Source of the DNA: Paraburkholderia diazotrophica
Lineage (GTDB): Bacteria > Pseudomonadota > Gammaproteobacteria > Burkholderiales > Burkholderiaceae
DNA length: 64,000 nucleotides
Reading direction: 5' to 3'
NCBI RefSeq assembly: GCF_900108945.1
Contig: NZ_FNYE01000013.1
Coordinates: forward strand, 1-64,000
The stretch's first letter is position 1; each line of letters starts with the position of its first letter. Of this stretch, positions 32,157 to 41,659 are shown in pieces. The notes under the pieces are model-generated. The model worked only from the letters and a program-made list of their open reading frames with translations, did not search any database and was not told the origin of the DNA. The position numbers and the translations under genes are program-made.

Positions 32157-33083
32157 CTAATCGAGCGAAGCCTCGGTGCGCACTCTCGGCACGTCCGGTT
32201 CGAAAAAGACCCACCGCACCTGCGGAAACTTCTCTTGAAGATCTGCTTCGACGATATTGATCGCATCGACCATCGCACGGCCGCTTTCGTAATCGATCAT
32301 CTCCGCCTGCACCGCGACCACCACGTGTTTGCCCCATTGCAGCGTGATCAGATTGATGATGCTGCGAATCTCGTTGCGTGTACGCAGATGCGCTTCGATC
32401 GCGCGCCGCACTTCCGGGCTCGCGGATTCGCCGATGATCATCGACTTCACCTCGCGCGCAACGAGAAACGCGATCACCATCAGCAGCACGCCGACGCCGA
32501 TCGAGCCCCACGCGTCATACGCGGGATTGCCCGTTACCATCGTGGCAAGCACGGCGGCGAAAGCGATCGCGAGACCGAGCAGCGCAGCCACGTCCTCGCC
32601 CGTGACGACGAGCAGTTCCGATTCACGCGTCTCGCGAAACCATCGCCACATCGACTTGTCGGGATTCGTCTTGCGGATTTCCTTGAGCGCGCCCATCAGC
32701 GAAAACGCTTCGAGCACGACCGACACGCCCAGCACGCCGAGCGCGATATACGCATGCGACAGCGGCTCGCGCGCAACGAGCCGATGCGCGCCTTCATAGA
32801 CGGAAAACACACCGCCGACGAAGAACAGCAGCAACGCGACAATCAACGAATAGAAGTAGATCGCGCGTCCCGCGCCGAGCGGATGCAACATGCTGGCCGG
32901 CCGGCGCGCCTGCTTCAGGCCGAACAGCAGCAGCACCTGATTGCCGCAATCGGCCGTCGAGTGAATCGCTTCGGCGAACATCGAGCCCGAGCCCGTGAAT
33001 GCCGCCGCGGCGAACTTGCACAGCGCAATGCCGAGGTTCGCCGCGAGCGCGTAAAAAATGGCCTTCGGTGATTCTTCTGTCAT
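32157..33083 (-). CDS. cation diffusion facilitator family metal transporter
   Basis: A 308-residue CDF protein (Zn2+/Fe2+/Mn2+ efflux). The first metal-site motif HSTAD (41-45) is intact. The second motif reads GEDVAALLG instead of HxxxD, which is the pattern of the ZnT9/YdfM-like branch rather than ZitB. About six membrane segments (1-220) precede a soluble C-terminal domain with EIRSIINLITLQWGKHVVVA. It follows selD by 56 bp on the same strand. A signal for metal-responsive control was not seen. Metal specificity cannot be assigned. Confidence 0.87.
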   Translation of the reverse strand: MTEESPKAIFYALAANLGIALCKFAAAAFTGSGSMFAEAIHSTADCGNQVLLLFGLKQARRPASMLHPLGAGRAIYFYSLIVALLLFFVGGVFSVYEGAHRLVAREPLSHAYIALGVLGVSVVLEAFSLMGALKEIRKTNPDKSMWRWFRETRESELLVVTGEDVAALLGLAIAFAAVLATMVTGNPAYDAWGSIGVGVLLMVIAFLVAREVKSMIIGESASPEVRRAIEAHLRTRNEIRSIINLITLQWGKHVVVAVQAEMIDYESGRAMVDAINIVEADLQEKFPQVRWVFFEPDVPRVRTEASLD

Positions 33084-33139
33084 GGGCTCTTCGTGTTGTC
33101 GTAATGCGAGGGAAGTGACGCGGGATCAGACGACCGGGA

Positions 33140-34213
33140 TCAGACGACTTCAATGCGCGACGCGCCATCGTGCAGTTCGCCTATCACGGCCGCATGGTCA
33201 AAACCGTCGGCGCGGAAGATCGCGAGCACCTCATCGACGACGGACGGCGAACACGACACGAGCAGCCCGCCCGACGTCTGCGGATCGGTGAGCAACGTGC
33301 GTGCCGTAGCGGGCAGGCTGTCGGCGAGACGCACGTCGTCGCCATACGAAGCCCAGTTGCGGCCCGATGCACCCGTGAACGTGCCCGCCGCCGCGAGCGC
33401 ATCGACGCCCGCGATCCACGGCAGATCGGCGTAGCGCACGCGCGCCGTCAGCTTCGCGCCGCGCGCGAGTTCGAGCGCATGGCCGAGCAGGCCGAAGCCC
33501 GTCACGTCCGTCATCGCGTGCACGCCGTCTAGCGCGGCCAGTTCGGCGCCGGGGCGATTGAGCTTCGTCGTCGCCGCGATCATCGCGGCATAGCCGGCTT
33601 CGTCGAGCTGATTCTTCTTGAGCGCCGCCGACAGCACGCCCACCCCGAGCGGCTTGCCGAGCACGAGCACGTCGCCGGACTGCGCCGACGCATTGCGCTT
33701 CACGCGCTTCGGATGCACGACGCCGAGCGCGGCAAGACCGTAGATCGGTTCGACGGAATCGATCGAATGGCCGCCCGCGACGGGAATGCCCGCCTGCGCG
33801 CAGACATCTTCGCCGCCGCGCAGCACGGCCGCGATCACGTCGTGCGGCAACACGTTGATCGGCATGCCGACCAGCGCGAGCGCGAGGATCGGCTTGCCGC
33901 CCATCGCGTAGACATCGGAGAGCGCGTTGGTGGCGGCGATGCGACCGAAGTCGTAGGGATCGTCGACGATCGGCATGAAGAAATCGGTGGTCGCGATGAT
34001 CGCCTGCTCGTCGTTCAGGCGGTAGACGGCTGCGTCGTCCGCCGTTTCCGTGCCCACCAGCAGGTCGGGAAACGACGGCATCGGCATGTTGCGCTTCAGC
34101 AGATCGGACAGCACGCCGGGCGCGATCTTGCATCCGCAGCCGCCGCCATGCGACAGGCTCGTCAGACGCGGCACATCGGACGCAACGTTGGAAGTAACAG
34201 CGGACTCGGTCAT
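33140..34213 (-). CDS. selD: selenide, water dikinase (selenophosphate synthetase)
   Basis: Makes selenophosphate from selenide and ATP for selenocysteine and selenouridine. The 357-residue protein has the catalytic pair Cys26 and Lys29 in GGGCGCKIAPG, equal to Cys17/Lys20 of E. coli SelD, so it is not itself a selenoprotein. ATTDFFMPIVDDPYDFGRIA and MTDVTGFGLLGHA are family hallmarks. The ATG at 34213 is preferred over a slightly earlier start. selA, selB and mnmH are not in the window. It lies between the NAD-GDH and CDF genes, all on the minus strand. Confidence 0.95.
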   Translation of the reverse strand: MTESAVTSNVASDVPRLTSLSHGGGCGCKIAPGVLSDLLKRNMPMPSFPDLLVGTETADDAAVYRLNDEQAIIATTDFFMPIVDDPYDFGRIAATNALSDVYAMGGKPILALALVGMPINVLPHDVIAAVLRGGEDVCAQAGIPVAGGHSIDSVEPIYGLAALGVVHPKRVKRNASAQSGDVLVLGKPLGVGVLSAALKKNQLDEAGYAAMIAATTKLNRPGAELAALDGVHAMTDVTGFGLLGHALELARGAKLTARVRYADLPWIAGVDALAAAGTFTGASGRNWASYGDDVRLADSLPATARTLLTDPQTSGGLLVSCSPSVVDEVLAIFRADGFDHAAVIGELHDGASRIEVV

Positions 34214-34353
34214 GATCGTGAAGTGAAGGATTGTCGACAACGACTATTATCGGGCAATCCGCTGCATCACTGTCGACGAGCTCGCGCGGGCACAGGCCGC
34301 CGCTGCATGCGCGGCAGCGCGCGCCGTCGTCGGGCGTGCCGTCCTTGCCTTTT

Positions 34354-37300
34354 TCAGTGACGTTCGAGCGTCGCCATTGCGCCGACCACGACGAGCAGCA
34401 TCGACAGACTCGCGCCGCCTGCCGCGCGCAGTTCCGTCAGCAGCTGCGCGTAGCGTCCGAGCACGGCTTCGCGCTTGCTGCGCCATGCATCGACGACGGC
34501 TTGCGCGTCGTTCGCATCGGGCGTTTCGGCGAGCGCGCCCGTCGTCAGCGCGCGCTTCAGGCGCCCGAGTTCGGCCAGTGCGCCCGCGCGCGCGATCACG
34601 TCCCAGTTCGCTGGCGTCGGCAGTTCCGCTGCGCGTTCGCCGATCCAGCCGTAGTTCAGTTGCGTGCCCAACGCGAAATACACGCCTGCCACGAGCTCGA
34701 TACTGCGTTGCGTCGCCGATGCGACTTCAGCGATATCGAGCAACGCGGCGGGGATATCGCCGCTCGCCACGCGCACGGCAAGCTCGCTGTCGACGCCCGC
34801 ATCGACGAGCACCCGCTGGCGCTCGGACAACGCTTCGATATCCGCTGCGGGCAGCAGCATCGGCAGTTGCGGCGCGAGACGTTGCGCGGCATCGCGGGAA
34901 CGCGTGATCAGGTCGGCCACGCTCGCGTCCTTCACGTCGCCCGACTTCAGATGACGCAGAATCCACAGCGCCGCGCGCTCCAGCAGCTTCGTGATCTCGA
35001 CGAACATGCGTGCCTGCACGTCGTCGGCAACGCGGTTGTCCAGCGCGTCGATGTTGCGCCACACGTCGTTCAGATCGAAGATGTCGCGCGCGACGATGCA
35101 CGCGCGCACGACGTCGCCGGGACTCACGTCGGCTTCTTCCATCATCCGCAGCACGAACGCGGGGCCGACACGGTTGATCAGCGCGTTCGTCAGATGCGTC
35201 GCGAGAATTTCGCGGCGCAACGGATGGCGCCGCATCGGCTCGCCAAAGCGCTGACGCAGCGGCTTCGGAAAATAATCGACGAGCATGTCCGCGACGAGGG
35301 GATCTTCGGGCACATCGGATTCGAGCAGCGCATCGTAGAGCCACATCTTGCTGTATGCGAGCAGCACCGCGCGCTCGGGCGACGTCAAACCCTGTTTGGC
35401 CGCATGACGTTCGTTGATTTCGTCGTCGGTGGGCAGGAACTCGATCACGCGATTCAGGCGGCCCATGCGTTCGAGATAACGCAACATCCGCGTTTCGGCG
35501 TCGAGCATCTCGGCGGCGTAGCGCCCCGCAATCGACAGCGCCTGGGTCTGATAGTAGTTGTCCTGCAACACGAGCAGGCCGACTTCCTCCGTCATTTCCG
35601 CGAGCAGTCCATTGCGCTGCTTCTCCGTCATCTCGCCGTCCGCGACCACGAGCCCGAGCAAAATCTTGATGTTCACTTCGTGGTCGGAGCAATCGACGCC
35701 CGCCGAATTGTCGATCGCATCCGTATTCACGCGGCCGCCGTGCTGCGCGAATTCGATGCGCCCCAGTTGCGTGAGGCCGAGATTGCCGCCTTCCGCGATC
35801 ACCTTGCAGCGCAGATCGGAACCGTTCACGCGCACGGCGTCGTTGGTCTTGTCGCCGACCTGCGCATGTGTTTCGCGGCTCGCCTTCACGTACGTGCCGA
35901 TGCCGCCGTTGTACAGCAGATCGACAGGCGCATGAAGAATCGCGCGTATCAGTTCCGTCGGCGCAAGCGCGGCGACGGTGATGCCGAGCATCGATTGCAC
36001 GGCCGCCGAAAGCGGAATCGTCTTCGCGCTGCGTGCGAACACGCCGCCGCCCGCCGAGATCAGCGACGGGTCATAGTCGGCCCAGCTCGAGCGTTCCAGT
36101 GCGAACAGGCGCTCGCGTTCGGCAAGGCTCGCGGCGGGATCGGGATTCGGATCGAGAAAGATGTGCCGGTGATCGAACGCGGCAATGAGGCGGATATGCG
36201 GCGACAACAGCATGCCGTTGCCGAACACATCGCCCGACATGTCGCCGACGCCGACCACGGTGAAATCGGTCGATTGCGTATCGACGCCCATTTCGCGGAA
36301 GTGGCGCTTCACCGATTCCCACGCGCCGCGCGCGGTGATGCCCATCTTCTTGTGGTCGTAGCCGACCGAGCCGCCCGACGCAAACGCATCGTCGAGCCAG
36401 AAACCGTACTCCTGCGAAATCGCGTTCGCGTAATCGGAGAAGGTAGCCGTGCCCTTGTCGGCGGCAACGACGAGATACGGATCGTCGGGATCGTGCCGCA
36501 CGATATCGGGCGGCGGCACGATCGCGCCGGCCGACAGATTGTCGGTGAGATCGAGCAGGCCGCGCAGGAAAGTCTGATAGCACGCGACGCCTTCGCGCAT
36601 CCACGCTTCACGATCGGTTGGCGGCGGCGGGTTCTTCACGACGAAGCCGCCCTTCGATCCGACGGGCACGATCACGACGTTCTTCACCATCTGCGCCTTC
36701 ATCAGGCCGAGCACTTCGGTACGGAAATCTTCGCGACGATCGGACCAGCGCAAGCCGCCGCGCGCGACGCGTCCGCCGCGCAGATGCACGCCTTCGACGC
36801 GCGGCGAATATACCCATATTTCGAACATCGGCTTGGGCTCGGGCAGGCCCGGCACTTTCGCCGGATCGAACTTGAACGACAGATATGGACGCGGCTTTCC
36901 GCCCGCATCGCACCGATAGTAGTTCGTGCGCTGCGTCGCGTTGATCACGCCGAGGAACTGGCGCAGGATGCGGTCCTCGTCGAGATTCGGCACCTGGTCC
37001 AGCGCGGCTTCGATCGTTTGCAGCATCTTGTCGATGCGCGCGTCGCGCGTCGCGCCCGTCGGCGGTTCCGAGCGCGCGACGAACAGCTCGACCAGCATCC
37101 GCGCGATGGCCGGATTGCCCGTCAATGCGCGCTCGATATACGCATCGCTGAACGTCGAGCCGACCTGCCGCAAGTACTTCGCATACGCGCGCAAGATCGT
37201 CACTTCGCGCGCGCTCAGCTGCGCGCGCAGCACGAGTCGATTGAAGTTGTCGTTCTCGATGTCGCCTGTCCATACACGCGCGAACGCATCTTCGAACAGA

Positions 37301-39198
37301 TCCTTTGCGCGCTCGATGTCGAACTCGGTATCGTCGGCGAGCTCCAGGCCGAAGTCGTGAATCCATGCGGGCGCGGCGCCCTGAACCTGGATCAGATAAG
37401 GCCGCTCTTCATCGACGCGCACACCGAGATGTTCGAGCATCGGCAGGCTGCGCGACAACGCGATCGGCTCGCCCACGCGATACACCTTGAAGCGGAACGC
37501 GCGCGGCCCCGATTCGATGGGACGGTACAGGTTCATCGCGAGATGCTCGGTGCCCTGCACGCGCTCGATCAGCTCGATGTCGCGCACGGCCGTGCGCGCC
37601 GGATAGTCGTCGCGATAGCCGGCGGGGAACGAATCGCCGTACTGCTGCAACAGCCGATTGCCCTGCTCTTCGCCGAACGCGTCGAGCAATGCGTCGGCAA
37701 GATCGTCCTGCCAACGGCGCGCCACCTGAATGAGCCGCGCTTCGAGTTCGCGCGTGTCGACGTCGGGCATCGCGCCCGGCTCCGCATGCACGACGAAGTG
37801 AATGCGCGCGAGCGTCGACTCGGACAGCAGCGGCGTGAACTCGGCGTTGGTGCCGTTGAACGCCGCCATCAGCAGCCTCGCGATGCGCCGGCGCAGATCG
37901 GTGTTGTACTTGTCGCGCGGCACGAAGACGAGGCACGACACGAAACGGTCGAAGCGGTCGCGCCGCACGAACATCCGCGTGCGCTGATGCTCCTGCAAAC
38001 GCAGCACGCCCATTGCCGTGTCGTAGAGCTGGTTCTCGTCGGCCTGGAAAAGCTCGTCGCGCGGGTACGTCTCCAGCACGGTCACGAGCGATTTGCCGAG
38101 GTGCCCTTTTGGCAGAAAGCCCGCGCTCCGCACGATGTTCGCGCATTTGCGGCGCACGATCGGAATCTCCGACGCCGACGCGGTATAAGCCGTCGATGTA
38201 TAGAGCCCGATAAACCGGCGTTCACCCGAAATCTTGCCGTCCGGCCCGACGAGCTTCACGCCGACATAGTCGAGATAGCCGGGACGATGCACCGTTGCGC
38301 GCGAATTGGCTTTGGTCAGAAAGATCGGCAAGGCGCCCGAGATGATGTCGGCGGCGGCAGGCGGCAACGGCGTCACGTCGGAGCCGCCCTGCGGCCGCAT
38401 CGACTCGCGCAGAATGCCCAAGCCCGAGCCCGCCACGCCACGCAAGCCGTACTGGCCGTCGTCCGTGACGAGTTCGTAGTCACGCTGGCCGAGAAACGTG
38501 AAGTGGTCCGCGACCATCCATTCGAGAAACGCGCGCGCTTCGACGCCTTCCGGACTCGTTTCGCGCACGGCCATGTCCTTGATCGTCGCGCGTGCGATCT
38601 CGACGATCTTCGGCCAGTCTTCGACGGCGGCGCGCACATCGCCGAGCACCTTCGCGATGTCGTTGCGCAATGCGTCGAGCTTCGCGGCATCGCCGCAGCG
38701 ATCGACTTCGAAATGAATGAACGACGCGAGTTGCGAGCGGCCGTCGTCGGAAGAACTGGCGCCCCCTGGCGCCACGCGTTCGATGCCGCCGTCGCTGCCG
38801 CGCCAGATGCGAAACACGGGATGCAGCACCGAATGCAGCGAGAGGCCGAGGCGGTTGACAGCCATCGCTACGGAATCGACGAGGAACGGCATGTCGTCGT
38901 TGACGATCTCGATCACCGTGTGATCGGAGTGCCAGCCGTGCTGTTCGAGTATCGGGTTGTAGACGCGCAGCCGTTCGCTGCCCGGCACGAAGCGTTGCGC
39001 GGTTTGCCAGTGCGCCATCGCAGCGCCGTACAGATCCGCTATGCCGCGGCTTTGCAGATCGTCTGCATCCGCGAAGTCGTAATAGCGGCGCAGAAGTGGC
39101 TCGACGGCTATGAACGCCGGTTCGGGCAATCGCCCTCTTGCAAATTCGACGACATCGTTGAGCAGATGTACAACGGCTTCTTCGTTCTTCGCTTGCAT
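34354..39198 (-). CDS. NAD-specific glutamate dehydrogenase (large 180-kDa type)
   Basis: Converts glutamate to 2-oxoglutarate and ammonia with NAD+. At 1614 residues it belongs to the large L-GDH180 class, known for long regulatory N- and C-terminal regions around a central catalytic domain. The catalytic core (about 700-1200) is visible as RGGLRWSDRREDFRTEVLGL, followed by VVIVPVGSKGGFVVKNPP with the conserved lysines. The nucleotide fold includes DMSGDVFGNGMLLSPHIRLI. The ATG at 39198 has GGAGG just upstream; a longer frame upstream lacks one. It appears monocistronic, 140 bp before selD. Confidence 0.95.
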   Translation of the reverse strand: MQAKNEEAVVHLLNDVVEFARGRLPEPAFIAVEPLLRRYYDFADADDLQSRGIADLYGAAMAHWQTAQRFVPGSERLRVYNPILEQHGWHSDHTVIEIVNDDMPFLVDSVAMAVNRLGLSLHSVLHPVFRIWRGSDGGIERVAPGGASSSDDGRSQLASFIHFEVDRCGDAAKLDALRNDIAKVLGDVRAAVEDWPKIVEIARATIKDMAVRETSPEGVEARAFLEWMVADHFTFLGQRDYELVTDDGQYGLRGVAGSGLGILRESMRPQGGSDVTPLPPAAADIISGALPIFLTKANSRATVHRPGYLDYVGVKLVGPDGKISGERRFIGLYTSTAYTASASEIPIVRRKCANIVRSAGFLPKGHLGKSLVTVLETYPRDELFQADENQLYDTAMGVLRLQEHQRTRMFVRRDRFDRFVSCLVFVPRDKYNTDLRRRIARLLMAAFNGTNAEFTPLLSESTLARIHFVVHAEPGAMPDVDTRELEARLIQVARRWQDDLADALLDAFGEEQGNRLLQQYGDSFPAGYRDDYPARTAVRDIELIERVQGTEHLAMNLYRPIESGPRAFRFKVYRVGEPIALSRSLPMLEHLGVRVDEERPYLIQVQGAAPAWIHDFGLELADDTEFDIERAKDLFEDAFARVWTGDIENDNFNRLVLRAQLSAREVTILRAYAKYLRQVGSTFSDAYIERALTGNPAIARMLVELFVARSEPPTGATRDARIDKMLQTIEAALDQVPNLDEDRILRQFLGVINATQRTNYYRCDAGGKPRPYLSFKFDPAKVPGLPEPKPMFEIWVYSPRVEGVHLRGGRVARGGLRWSDRREDFRTEVLGLMKAQMVKNVVIVPVGSKGGFVVKNPPPPTDREAWMREGVACYQTFLRGLLDLTDNLSAGAIVPPPDIVRHDPDDPYLVVAADKGTATFSDYANAISQEYGFWLDDAFASGGSVGYDHKKMGITARGAWESVKRHFREMGVDTQSTDFTVVGVGDMSGDVFGNGMLLSPHIRLIAAFDHRHIFLDPNPDPAASLAERERLFALERSSWADYDPSLISAGGGVFARSAKTIPLSAAVQSMLGITVAALAPTELIRAILHAPVDLLYNGGIGTYVKASRETHAQVGDKTNDAVRVNGSDLRCKVIAEGGNLGLTQLGRIEFAQHGGRVNTDAIDNSAGVDCSDHEVNIKILLGLVVADGEMTEKQRNGLLAEMTEEVGLLVLQDNYYQTQALSIAGRYAAEMLDAETRMLRYLERMGRLNRVIEFLPTDDEINERHAAKQGLTSPERAVLLAYSKMWLYDALLESDVPEDPLVADMLVDYFPKPLRQRFGEPMRRHPLRREILATHLTNALINRVGPAFVLRMMEEADVSPGDVVRACIVARDIFDLNDVWRNIDALDNRVADDVQARMFVEITKLLERAALWILRHLKSGDVKDASVADLITRSRDAAQRLAPQLPMLLPAADIEALSERQRVLVDAGVDSELAVRVASGDIPAALLDIAEVASATQRSIELVAGVYFALGTQLNYGWIGERAAELPTPANWDVIARAGALAELGRLKRALTTGALAETPDANDAQAVVDAWRSKREAVLGRYAQLLTELRAAGGASLSMLLVVVGAMATLERH

Positions 39199-39516
39199 GA
39201 CGTCCTCCGCGATGGGCGACAATCGACTGCATCGATAGAAGCGCATTATGCACCCGTCGGATCGAAACCAATTGTGCGCGCGCACATCGAACGACATCGA
39301 ACATGCTTGCCTGCGGCTATGACAGAAGCGTGTCGAATCCAGCGCATAAAAGCCTTTGGCAATCGATAAAACCGCTTCGTTCTGTTACCTGACGAACATG
39401 GCCCAGGGTTCTTCTTATTGGCGTCATCAGCACCGATGCATTAGGCTTTTAGATTCGCTTTAAAGCGGGCATCGAGTACGTGTCATCGAATACGTATAAA
39501 AGCCGCATTGCGGATT
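39199..39516. other. gene-free region, lower in G+C
   Basis: About 320 bp between the NAD-GDH start and the end of the hydrolase gene, both on the minus strand. It should hold the GDH promoter. No clear -35/-10 pair, operator palindrome or terminator stands out. Confidence 0.5.
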
Positions 39517-40353
39517 TCATGGCCGCATTGACGGGCTAATCGAATTCTCCTCATGTTCACGCCCCGCTGTCTGTGCGAGCCAGGCGCAAATGCGCTCGAC
39601 GGTCCACGCGGGGTCGTCGTGAGGCAGGTCGTGACCGGCCCACGGATGCATCCAGTGATCCGCGCGCCACGCCGCAGCCAGCGCTGCCGAGCACGCCGGA
39701 TCGACGAGCCCGTCCTCGCGCGACGACAGCACGAGCGTCGCGCATTCCGGCCGCTGCTTTCCCGCGCTGAAGCGCGCCGCCGCCAGCAGCTGACGCAGCG
39801 CGTTCGCGCGGCTCACGGGCACGCTCGTGCGGATGTCTGTCCACGTTTTCAGGTCGGCGGCGCGCGTCCTGCCGTTGTTGCACGTCAGACGATGAATCAC
39901 GGCCTCGGCGACGGACGGCGCATCCCAATGCCGCGCGGCGCGCAACAGCCCCGGCCACGCCCGGGGACGCAACCGCTCGTCGAAGCGGCTGAACGGGCGC
40001 ATGCTGGTGTTGATGAGCACGAGCCGCGCGATTTCGTCGCGATGCCGCTGCGCCCAGCAGGTCGCGACCATGCCGCCCAATGACATCGCCAGCACGCGGT
40101 ACGGCCCTGGCGCGCCGCGTTCGCGCGCGGCGGCACGCACGAAATCGACCATCTCCGCCACGCGCAGCGGCGCACGCAGATGCGCGTATTCGCCGTTGCC
40201 GGGCAGGTCGATCGTGAGCACGCGCTCGCGCGGGCTTTCCGCCGCTCGCGCATCGCCCGCGATGCCATCGAGCGCGTCGCGCAACGCATCGGGCAACGCG
40301 CCCCAGTGCCTCGCTTCGCGTGTGAGGCCACGCAGCAGAATCCACGTGTTCAT
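39517..40353 (-). CDS. alpha/beta hydrolase
   Basis: A 278-residue soluble hydrolase. The nucleophile elbow is AMSLGG (Ser91). The acid is likely the Asp in SREDGLVDP and the base the His in WAGHDLPHDDP, as in carboxylesterase/BioH-like enzymes. The N-terminal strand MNTWILLRGLTREARHWGAL fits the oxyanion loop region. Its ATG overlaps the stop codon of the M14 peptidase gene (ATGA at 40350-40353), so the two are made together. Substrate unknown; no other pathway gene adjoins. Confidence 0.82.
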   Translation of the reverse strand: MNTWILLRGLTREARHWGALPDALRDALDGIAGDARAAESPRERVLTIDLPGNGEYAHLRAPLRVAEMVDFVRAAARERGAPGPYRVLAMSLGGMVATCWAQRHRDEIARLVLINTSMRPFSRFDERLRPRAWPGLLRAARHWDAPSVAEAVIHRLTCNNGRTRAADLKTWTDIRTSVPVSRANALRQLLAAARFSAGKQRPECATLVLSSREDGLVDPACSAALAAAWRADHWMHPWAGHDLPHDDPAWTVERICAWLAQTAGREHEENSISPSMRP

Positions 40354-41387
40354 TTGCGCTCAGACTTGTACCAGTGATCGATTGCGTGATCGAGCAGTTC
40401 GTCGCGGCGGTGGCCTTGCGGCAACCAGCGCTGCGGCGCATACGCAGCGCGCGTGAGGAAATCGAGCAGATTCGCGTGACGCCGCAACACACGCGCGGTG
40501 CGATGCGCTTTCACGGGATTGAACATCCCCTGCCGCGAAAAGATCTGCCGCGGATTCTTCTTGATCCACAGCCACGAGCCGAGCTCGAGCGTCATCGGCA
40601 GAAAGATGTTGGGCGGCGGCGTGCGGTCGTAAGCCCAGTCCCACAGGTCGCCGTGCAGCAGGTATTGATGGCTCTGCGGCTCGAATATGTAGCCGTGGTG
40701 CGGATGCGCGCGCTCGAACATCGTCTTGAGCGCGTACATCTCCGGCAGATGCGGCATCGCGCGGCGCGTCTTCGCGTACGGAAACCAGATGCTGTCGGTC
40801 CAGCCGTAGCCCGAATGGCAATCGAGCGCGAACGACAGCGGCCGCAGCGCCAGGTCCTCTTCGACGACGCGCAGCAGCGCCGCCGCCTCCACTTCCATCG
40901 GCGCGCCGCGCCGCCCGCGATACCACGGCAGCCACGAACCGACCCGCTGTCCGCCCGCGAGCCACGGCACGCGCTCCTCGGCGTCCTGCGGCGCGTTGCG
41001 CATCAGGTCGACGCCGTTCGGATTCGCGCGCGTCGCGGCCCACATGCCGCCCGGATTGACGATCGGCATGAAGATGAGGCGGATCGATTGAAGCTGGCGC
41101 ACCAGCAGCTCGTCCCATTCGAGCCGCCCGAGCAGCGCGCGCATGTAGTCGAGGACCAGTTGCGTGCCGATCCGTTCGAGCCCGTGGATGCCGCCGAAAA
41201 AGCCGATTGCGGGCGCCCGCGGATCGCGCGAGCCGATGCTCGCAGTGAGCACGGCAAAGGTCCTGCCGTGAACGTGCGTTTCGCACACGGTATGAATCTC
41301 GAAGCTGCCGCTGCCGACGTCGAGTATCGCCTTCAGATCTTCGTACTCCGTGAACGTATCGGGCAGAAAGCTGAGAGCGTGTGGCAT
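40350..41387 (-). CDS. M14-family zinc carboxypeptidase-like protein
   Basis: A 345-residue metallopeptidase of the M14 (carboxypeptidase/succinylglutamate desuccinylase-like) fold. The zinc ligands are visible: His68 and Glu71 in GGIHGLERIGTQ, and His191 in ALDCHSGYGW. Arg130 in GVDLMRN corresponds to the substrate-binding N-R pair, with Met in place of Asn. A glutamate in FLPMTLELGSW near residue 270 is the likely catalytic base. No signal peptide is seen, so it probably acts in the cytoplasm. It is translationally coupled to the following alpha/beta hydrolase. Confidence 0.85.
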   Translation of the reverse strand: MPHALSFLPDTFTEYEDLKAILDVGSGSFEIHTVCETHVHGRTFAVLTASIGSRDPRAPAIGFFGGIHGLERIGTQLVLDYMRALLGRLEWDELLVRQLQSIRLIFMPIVNPGGMWAATRANPNGVDLMRNAPQDAEERVPWLAGGQRVGSWLPWYRGRRGAPMEVEAAALLRVVEEDLALRPLSFALDCHSGYGWTDSIWFPYAKTRRAMPHLPEMYALKTMFERAHPHHGYIFEPQSHQYLLHGDLWDWAYDRTPPPNIFLPMTLELGSWLWIKKNPRQIFSRQGMFNPVKAHRTARVLRRHANLLDFLTRAAYAPQRWLPQGHRRDELLDHAIDHWYKSERK

Positions 41388-41457
41388 GGGCGGCGCCCGT
41401 TGTGGAGGTTATTGGAGACGGCTCACGCGCTGATGCCCCAACTATAGCGGTTTGAGC

Positions 41458-41511
41458 CTGTCAATGGATGACAGATGATCGACCGCGCCGCACCTGTCAT
41501 ATGAGCGACAC
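41458..41511 (+). promoter_or_regulatory. possible Pho box upstream of phnCDE
   Basis: The 18-mer CTGTCATATGAGCGACAC (41494-41511) agrees with the E. coli Pho-box consensus at 14 of 18 positions, best in its first half. Just upstream, CTGTCA-ATGGA-TGACAG (41458-41474) is a perfect inverted repeat of the same half-site. The site lies about 150 bp before phnC. No clear -10 follows at the standard spacing, so it is only a candidate. Confidence 0.4.
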
Positions 41512-41659
41512 ATTGCAGCGCGTTTCGCGTCATGCCTGGGGTTTTCTCGAAAAGATATAGTCGTCTAGATGTTGCGACGCCTTCACTCAACCGTCATACA
41601 CGCTTTCTAGAATGTCCCACACGTTCCGGCAAAGCACCGGAGTCATCGACAGGACACAC

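Noticed and set aside
34231..39369. A very long open frame (about 1700 codons) on the plus strand opposite the NAD-GDH gene
   Set aside because: It is the antisense of a highly G+C-biased gene, rich in Arg, His and Ala with no domain pattern. The minus-strand frame encodes a complete NAD-GDH.
41458..41474. CTGTCA-ATGGA-TGACAG as a Pho box in its own right
   Set aside because: It is an inverted, not direct, repeat and matches the Pho-box consensus only in the first six bases. It is mentioned only as a neighbour of the better candidate.
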